8,383 nt of DNA, from contig DKIB01000074.1 in the NCBI GenBank assembly GCA_002454015.1, positions 7,523-15,905 of the forward strand. The letters run 5' to 3'. Position numbers and translations under genes: made by a program. Source of the DNA: Proteobacteria bacterium UBA6729 (GTDB lineage: Bacteria; Pseudomonadota; Gammaproteobacteria; Porifericomitales; Porifericomitaceae). Below the pieces are notes generated by a model, which had not been told where the DNA came from, made no database searches, and saw only the letters and a program-made list of their open reading frames with translations. Shown in pieces: positions 5,186 through 8,383 of this stretch; the stretch's first letter is position 1; each line of letters starts with the position of its first letter.

Positions 5186-7276
5186 CCCACCGCCAACCGC
5201 CTTCATGCTCAGGCGCACCCGCCCCTGACGGTCCACTTCCAGCACCTTGACGCGCACGGTCTCGCCCTCACGCAGGTAATCACTGACCTGTTCCACCCGG
5301 GTATTGGAGATCTGCGAGATATGCACCAGCCCGTCCTTGCCCGGCAAGATATTCACGAAGGCACCGAAGTCCATCAGCCTGGCAACGCGACCCTCGTAGA
5401 TCTCGCCGACCTTGATATCCGTAGTCAGCTGCTCCACCTTGTGGCGTGCCGCGTCACGTGCCTCCTTGTCGTAGGAGAATATCTTCACCGTACCATCATC
5501 CGAGATATCGATGACGGCACCGGTCTGTTCGGTAATGGCACGGATCGTACTGCCCCCCTTGCCGATCACATCACGGATACGCTCCGGATCGATCTTCACG
5601 GTAATGACCCGCGGCGCGTACTCGGACATCTCCTGACGCGGCGCACTGAGCACGGCATTCATGCATTCCAGGATATGCATGCGTCCCTGACGCGCCTGCT
5701 GCAGGGCCTGACGCATGATCTCCCTGGTAATACCGATGACCTTGATATCCATCTGCAACGCGGTAACCCCCCGAGCGGTACCCGCCACCTTGAAATCCAT
5801 GTCCCCCAGATGGTCCTCGTCTCCCATGATATCGGAGAGAATGACAAAGCGCTCCCCCTCCTTGATCAGCCCCATGGCAATACCGGCCACCGGCGCCCGC
5901 AGCGGCACCCCGGCCTCCATCAGTGACAGGCTGCCCCCACACACCGTGGCCATGGAACTGGAACCATTGGACTCGGTAATCTCGGCAACCATGCGCACCA
6001 CATAGGGAAAGCTGTCCTCCCCCGGCATCACCGCCGACAGGGCGCGTCTGGCCAGACGACCATGACCGATCTCCCGGCGCTTCGGGGAGCCGATGAACCC
6101 CGCCTCACCTACGCAGTACGGTGGGAAGTTGTAGTGCAACATGAATCGGTCACGGTATTCCCCCTCGATGGCATCGATGATCTGGGCATCCCGGTCCGTG
6201 CCTATGGTGCTGACCACCAGGGCCTGGGTTTCCCCCCGGGTAAACAGGGCCGAACCATGGGCCCGGGGCAGTATGCCAACCTCTGCGCTGATCGGACGCA
6301 CCGTCTCTGCAGAGCGCCCATCCATGCGTACACCACTGTCCAGCAGCCGGGTGCGTACATACGCCTTCTCCGCTGCACCGATCAACCCGGGCAGCTGCGC
6401 CAGTGCCTCGGCCCCCTCGCCCAGACGCTCTGTAATCCGCTCCGTACATTCACGCCGTACCCCACTCAGGCGGTCGCGGCGCTGCAGCTTGTCATCAATC
6501 GCGTAGGCCTCCTGCAGCGGGGCCGCCAGGGCCTGTTCCACCTCGGCCTGCAACCCTGCATCCGCTGCGGCAGGCTGCCCGTCACTCCAAGCCGGAGCCC
6601 CCGCCTCTCCGACCAGCAACGTAATCTGTTCGAGCACCGTCTGCAATTGCTCATGACCGTACATGACCGCCCCCAACATGACCTCTTCAGACAGTTCCTG
6701 TGCCTCAGACTCCACCATCAGCACGGATTCCCGGGTGCCGGCGACCACCAGATTGAGCGCGGAGGACTCCACCTCACTGAAGCCCGGGTTCAGCAGATAG
6801 TCCTCATCCCGGTAGCCCACCCGCACCGCAGCCATCGGCCCGGCGAAGGGCGCCCCGGACAGACTGACGGCAGCGGAGGAGGCGATCAGGGCGAGCACAT
6901 CCGGGTCCACCTCCGGGTCCAGTGACAGCACCGTAGCAACCACCTGCACCTCGTTGCGAAACCCCTGCGGGAACAGGGGCCGCAAGGGACGGTCTATCAG
7001 GCGGGCCGTCAACGTCTCCTTCTCGGAGGGCCTGCCCTCCCTGCGAAAAAAGCCACCAGGAATCTTGCCCGCCGCATAGGTGCGTTCCTGATAGTCAACA
7101 CGCAACGGGAAAAAGTCCTTGCCTGGATCTGCCCCCCGCAGCGCCACACAGGTTGCCAGCACCATGCTCTCGCCCATACTGGCCAGCACCGCGCCACCCG
7201 CCTGACGGGCTACATGCCCGGTCTCCAGCTTGACATGATGGCGACCCAGTTCAAATTCCCTGGTTGTAGATTTCAT
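5183..7276 (-). CDS. pnp: Polyribonucleotide nucleotidyltransferase (PNPase)
   Basis: Phosphate-dependent 3'-to-5' exoribonuclease of mRNA decay, which often works in the degradosome with RNase E; the reverse reaction adds RNA tails. It has 697 residues (E. coli 711). Domains in order: first RNase PH-like core about 5-210, helical linker about 235-305, second RNase PH core about 310-540, KH domain about 555-612 with the GKGG loop at 572-575, and S1 domain about 622-692 ([19 protein letters not shown]). The second core carries [15 protein letters not shown] with D486 and D492, the same numbers as the catalytic aspartates in E. coli, and the SNGSSSMA phosphate-site block near 436-443. The protein ends just after S1, so the tail beyond S1 in E. 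coli is missing. ATG at 7276 has GAGAGG about 9 bases upstream. A 96-base leader separates it from rpsO. I see no clear terminator there and no long RNase III-type hairpin like that of E. coli. Confidence 0.98.
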   Translation of the reverse strand: MKSTTREFELGRHHVKLETGHVARQAGGAVLASMGESMVLATCVALRGADPGKDFFPLRVDYQERTYAAGKIPGGFFRREGRPSEKETLTARLIDRPLRPLFPQGFRNEVQVVATVLSLDPEVDPDVLALIASSAAVSLSGAPFAGPMAAVRVGYRDEDYLLNPGFSEVESSALNLVVAGTRESVLMVESEAQELSEEVMLGAVMYGHEQLQTVLEQITLLVGEAGAPAWSDGQPAAADAGLQAEVEQALAAPLQEAYAIDDKLQRRDRLSGVRRECTERITERLGEGAEALAQLPGLIGAAEKAYVRTRLLDSGVRMDGRSAETVRPISAEVGILPRAHGSALFTRGETQALVVSTIGTDRDAQIIDAIEGEYRDRFMLHYNFPPYCVGEAGFIGSPKRREIGHGRLARRALSAVMPGEDSFPYVVRMVAEITESNGSSSMATVCGGSLSLMEAGVPLRAPVAGIAMGLIKEGERFVILSDIMGDEDHLGDMDFKVAGTARGVTALQMDIKVIGITREIMRQALQQARQGRMHILECMNAVLSAPRQEMSEYAPRVITVKIDPERIRDVIGKGGSTIRAITEQTGAVIDISDDGTVKIFSYDKEARDAARHKVEQLTTDIKVGEIYEGRVARLMDFGAFVNILPGKDGLVHISQISNTRVEQVSDYLREGETVRVKVLEVDRQGRVRLSMKAVGGG

Positions 7277-7372
7277 GGTTATTTACCTCTCTGTAAGTAT
7301 CTCTGCAAGGCCACCAGCACCCACCCACGCGCTACGTGTGCGATCCGCTCGAAAAACCCCTGGAACTCCCGA

Positions 7373-7624
7373 CTATTTACGCATTCCCAACCGCTGTATC
7401 AGTTCCCGATAGGAATTGAAATTCTTTCTTTTCAGATAGGCCAGCAGGCTGCGACGACGATTGATCATCCGCAACAGGCCCTGCCGGGAATGGTGATCCT
7501 TGCCGTGCGTCCTGAAGTGCTCGCCGAGCCCATTGATACGGGATGTCAGCAGGGCAACCTGTACCTCGGAGGAACCGGTGTCCACAGCCGTGCGACCGTA
7601 TTGCTGGATAATGTCGGATTTCAT
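7373..7624 (-). CDS. rpsO: 30S ribosomal protein S15
   Basis: Primary 16S rRNA-binding ribosomal protein that nucleates assembly of the 30S platform. From ATG 7624 it has 83 residues; the family is usually 89. The conserved features are [13 protein letters not shown] near 15-27, the rRNA-binding block [12 protein letters not shown] at 42-53, [12 protein letters not shown] and the end LIQRLGMRK. The start is uncertain. An in-frame TTG at 7642 gives exactly 89 residues beginning [10 protein letters not shown] and aligns without gaps to the E. coli N-terminus, but neither start has a clear Shine-Dalgarno. A strong promoter lies just upstream. The next gene is pnp, as in most gammaproteobacteria. 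The gene before it is pfp rather than truB. Confidence 0.94.
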   Translation of the reverse strand: MKSDIIQQYGRTAVDTGSSEVQVALLTSRINGLGEHFRTHGKDHHSRQGLLRMINRRRSLLAYLKRKNFNSYRELIQRLGMRK

Positions 7625-7673
7625 GATGTGCGCCCATGACAACAGCACTCGCGCGCTGCGCCCAAGCGGCGCC

Positions 7674-7703
7674 ATTATACCCACAGCCATGGCCGGACTG
7701 CAA
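7674..7703 (-). promoter_or_regulatory. Promoter of rpsO(-pnp)
   Basis: The minus strand has a perfect TATAAT -10 box (7674-7679). TTGCAG lies 18 bases upstream (7698-7703), a weak -35 with TTG conserved. Transcription should start near 7667, giving a leader of about 43 bases to the ATG at 7624, or about 25 bases to the alternative TTG at 7642. The position just before rpsO and the exact -10 make this the best promoter in the window. Confidence 0.6.
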
Positions 7704-7724
7704 GGCCCGTACCTCAACCCTGCT

Positions 7725-7774
7725 CATGACTCTCCCGCAACCGGGCATGCCGAGCGGCTCGTAACCCCGTCATG
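7725..7774. other. Nested inverted repeats between pfp and rpsO
   Basis: The pfp-rpsO spacer, about 165 bases, holds no gene I recognise. It contains an outer inverted repeat CATGAC (7725-7730) and GTCATG (7769-7774). Inside are two small dyads, CCCG-CAAC-CGGG and GCCG-AG-CGGC. On paper this folds as a three-way junction. It lies in the pfp 3' untranslated region, upstream of the rpsO promoter, and has no T-run. It does not have tRNA features. Confidence 0.3.
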
Positions 7775-7789
7775 TCCGCACGGCTCCAC

Positions 7790-8383
7790 TCAGCCTGCAG
7801 GCACCCAGGGTGCCAGTTGCTGCGGCACCCCCGCAGGTTGCAGTCGCACGTAGTCCGGCATGCCATTGCGGTAGGGCGGATAGTCCTCCCCCTCGATCAG
7901 CGGACTGAGGTAGCGGCGGCAGGCGGCAGTGATGCCGTAGCCATCCGCACTGATAAACTCTGCGGGCAACATGCGCTCCTTGCCGGCCACCTCCGCCAGT
8001 GGCACCCGGCCCAGCACCCAGGCATAGGGCTCGTCTGCCTTGCGCACAATGGCAGGCATCATGTCATTCTCTCCCGCCAGGGCCATGCCGACCGCGGCCC
8101 GGCCCAGGGCACAGGCCTGTTCCACATCGGTGGCAGAGGCGATATGACGGGCAGCACGTTGCAGATAGTCCGCCACTGCCCAGTGCTGCTTGTAACCCAG
8201 CTTGCGGCCGATCAGTGCAGCCAGCGCCGGTGCCACACCGCCCAGCTGTACATGACCAAAGGCATCCTGACCGCCTGCACTGCACAGTAGCGTGCCATCC
8301 GGATTGCGCAGCCCCTCCGAGGCCACGATGACACAGTAGCCGTGCTCCCGCACGCTCGCATCCACCCGACGCAGAAACTCGTC
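7790..8383 (-). CDS. pfp: Pyrophosphate--fructose 6-phosphate 1-phosphotransferase, C-terminal part (5' end outside window)
   Basis: Reversible cytoplasmic enzyme interconverting fructose 6-phosphate and fructose 1,6-bisphosphate with pyrophosphate instead of ATP. The window holds the last 197 residues, about half of a protein usually a little over 400 residues long; the frame is open to the window edge and starts DEFLRRVDASV. Recognisable blocks are the core strand GYCVIVASEGL, FGHVQLGGVAPALAALI (the counterpart of the substrate-binding GH.QRGG region of phosphofructokinases), LGYKQHWAVADYLQRAARH, and the C-terminal VAGKERMLPAEFISADGYGIT followed by CRRYLSPLIEGE and GMPDYVRL. The QLGGV motif and the C-terminal extension fit the pyrophosphate-dependent group rather than ATP-dependent PfkA. 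The N-terminal active-site residues that decide the phosphoryl donor are not in the window, so the donor is inferred. It points the same way as rpsO. No clear terminator follows. Confidence 0.87.
   Translation of the reverse strand, partial: DEFLRRVDASVREHGYCVIVASEGLRNPDGTLLCSAGGQDAFGHVQLGGVAPALAALIGRKLGYKQHWAVADYLQRAARHIASATDVEQACALGRAAVGMALAGENDMMPAIVRKADEPYAWVLGRVPLAEVAGKERMLPAEFISADGYGITAACRRYLSPLIEGEDYPPYRNGMPDYVRLQPAGVPQQLAPWVPAG

Noticed and set aside
6062..6925. A 287-codon plus-strand open frame inside pnp
   Set aside because: It is fully antisense to the conserved PNPase coding sequence and has no recognisable domain or ribosome binding site.
7277..7372. Intrinsic terminator between rpsO and pnp (a GGGGTTTTT stretch on the minus strand)
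   Set aside because: The five T are preceded by G residues with no complementary C arm nearby; only a weak imperfect dyad (near 7326-7340) exists.
7800..7814. Inverted repeat GGCACCC-A-GGGTGCC as a pfp terminator
   Set aside because: It lies within the last pfp codons, has almost no loop, and no T-run follows on the transcribed strand.

Overview
The window comes from a GC-rich gammaproteobacterial chromosome. The blocks xerD-dsbC, rpsO-pnp and rpsP-rimM-trmD-rplS are typical of that class, and the protein sequences read closest to Gammaproteobacteria. A pyrophosphate-dependent phosphofructokinase at the right edge is a type found, among gammaproteobacteria, in sulfur-oxidising and methane-oxidising lineages. 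That makes such a lifestyle a reasonable guess, but the genus cannot be named from this sequence.

Layout. Ten genes lie head-to-tail on the minus strand, read from the right edge leftwards: pfp (5' part outside the window), rpsO, pnp, rpsP, rimM, trmD, rplS, ogt-type methyltransferase, xerD, dsbC. One plus-strand gene, a secreted DUF3108 protein, converges on dsbC with only 4 bases between the stop codons. Positions 1-172 hold no gene I can assign. A short open frame ending in TAA at 55-57 may be the 3' end of a gene lying to the left.

Function. Most of the window is translation and RNA metabolism: ribosomal proteins S15, S16 and L19, the 30S maturation factor RimM, the tRNA m1G37 methyltransferase TrmD, and polynucleotide phosphorylase. 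Downstream come a DNA alkylation repair protein, the chromosome-dimer recombinase XerD and the periplasmic disulfide isomerase DsbC. From rpsP to xerD the genes are tightly packed, with overlaps or gaps of 27 bases or less, and look like one polycistronic unit. Three successive junctions use non-ATG starts: CTG for rimM, GTG for trmD and TTG for xerD. This suggests translational coupling. A good promoter precedes rpsO, and a weaker candidate, followed by a hairpin touching the ribosome binding site, precedes rpsP.

Unusual points. A 27-base near-perfect repeat of the xerD 3' end lies in the xerD-dsbC spacer. rimM has a strong Shine-Dalgarno but only CTG as a usable start. The gene order has breaks: pnp sits next to rpsP, where ffh is expected, and pfp sits next to rpsO, where truB is expected. 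I found no mobile element, CRISPR array, tRNA or rRNA. Most of the window is core housekeeping sequence, and I see no convincing novel multi-gene system.
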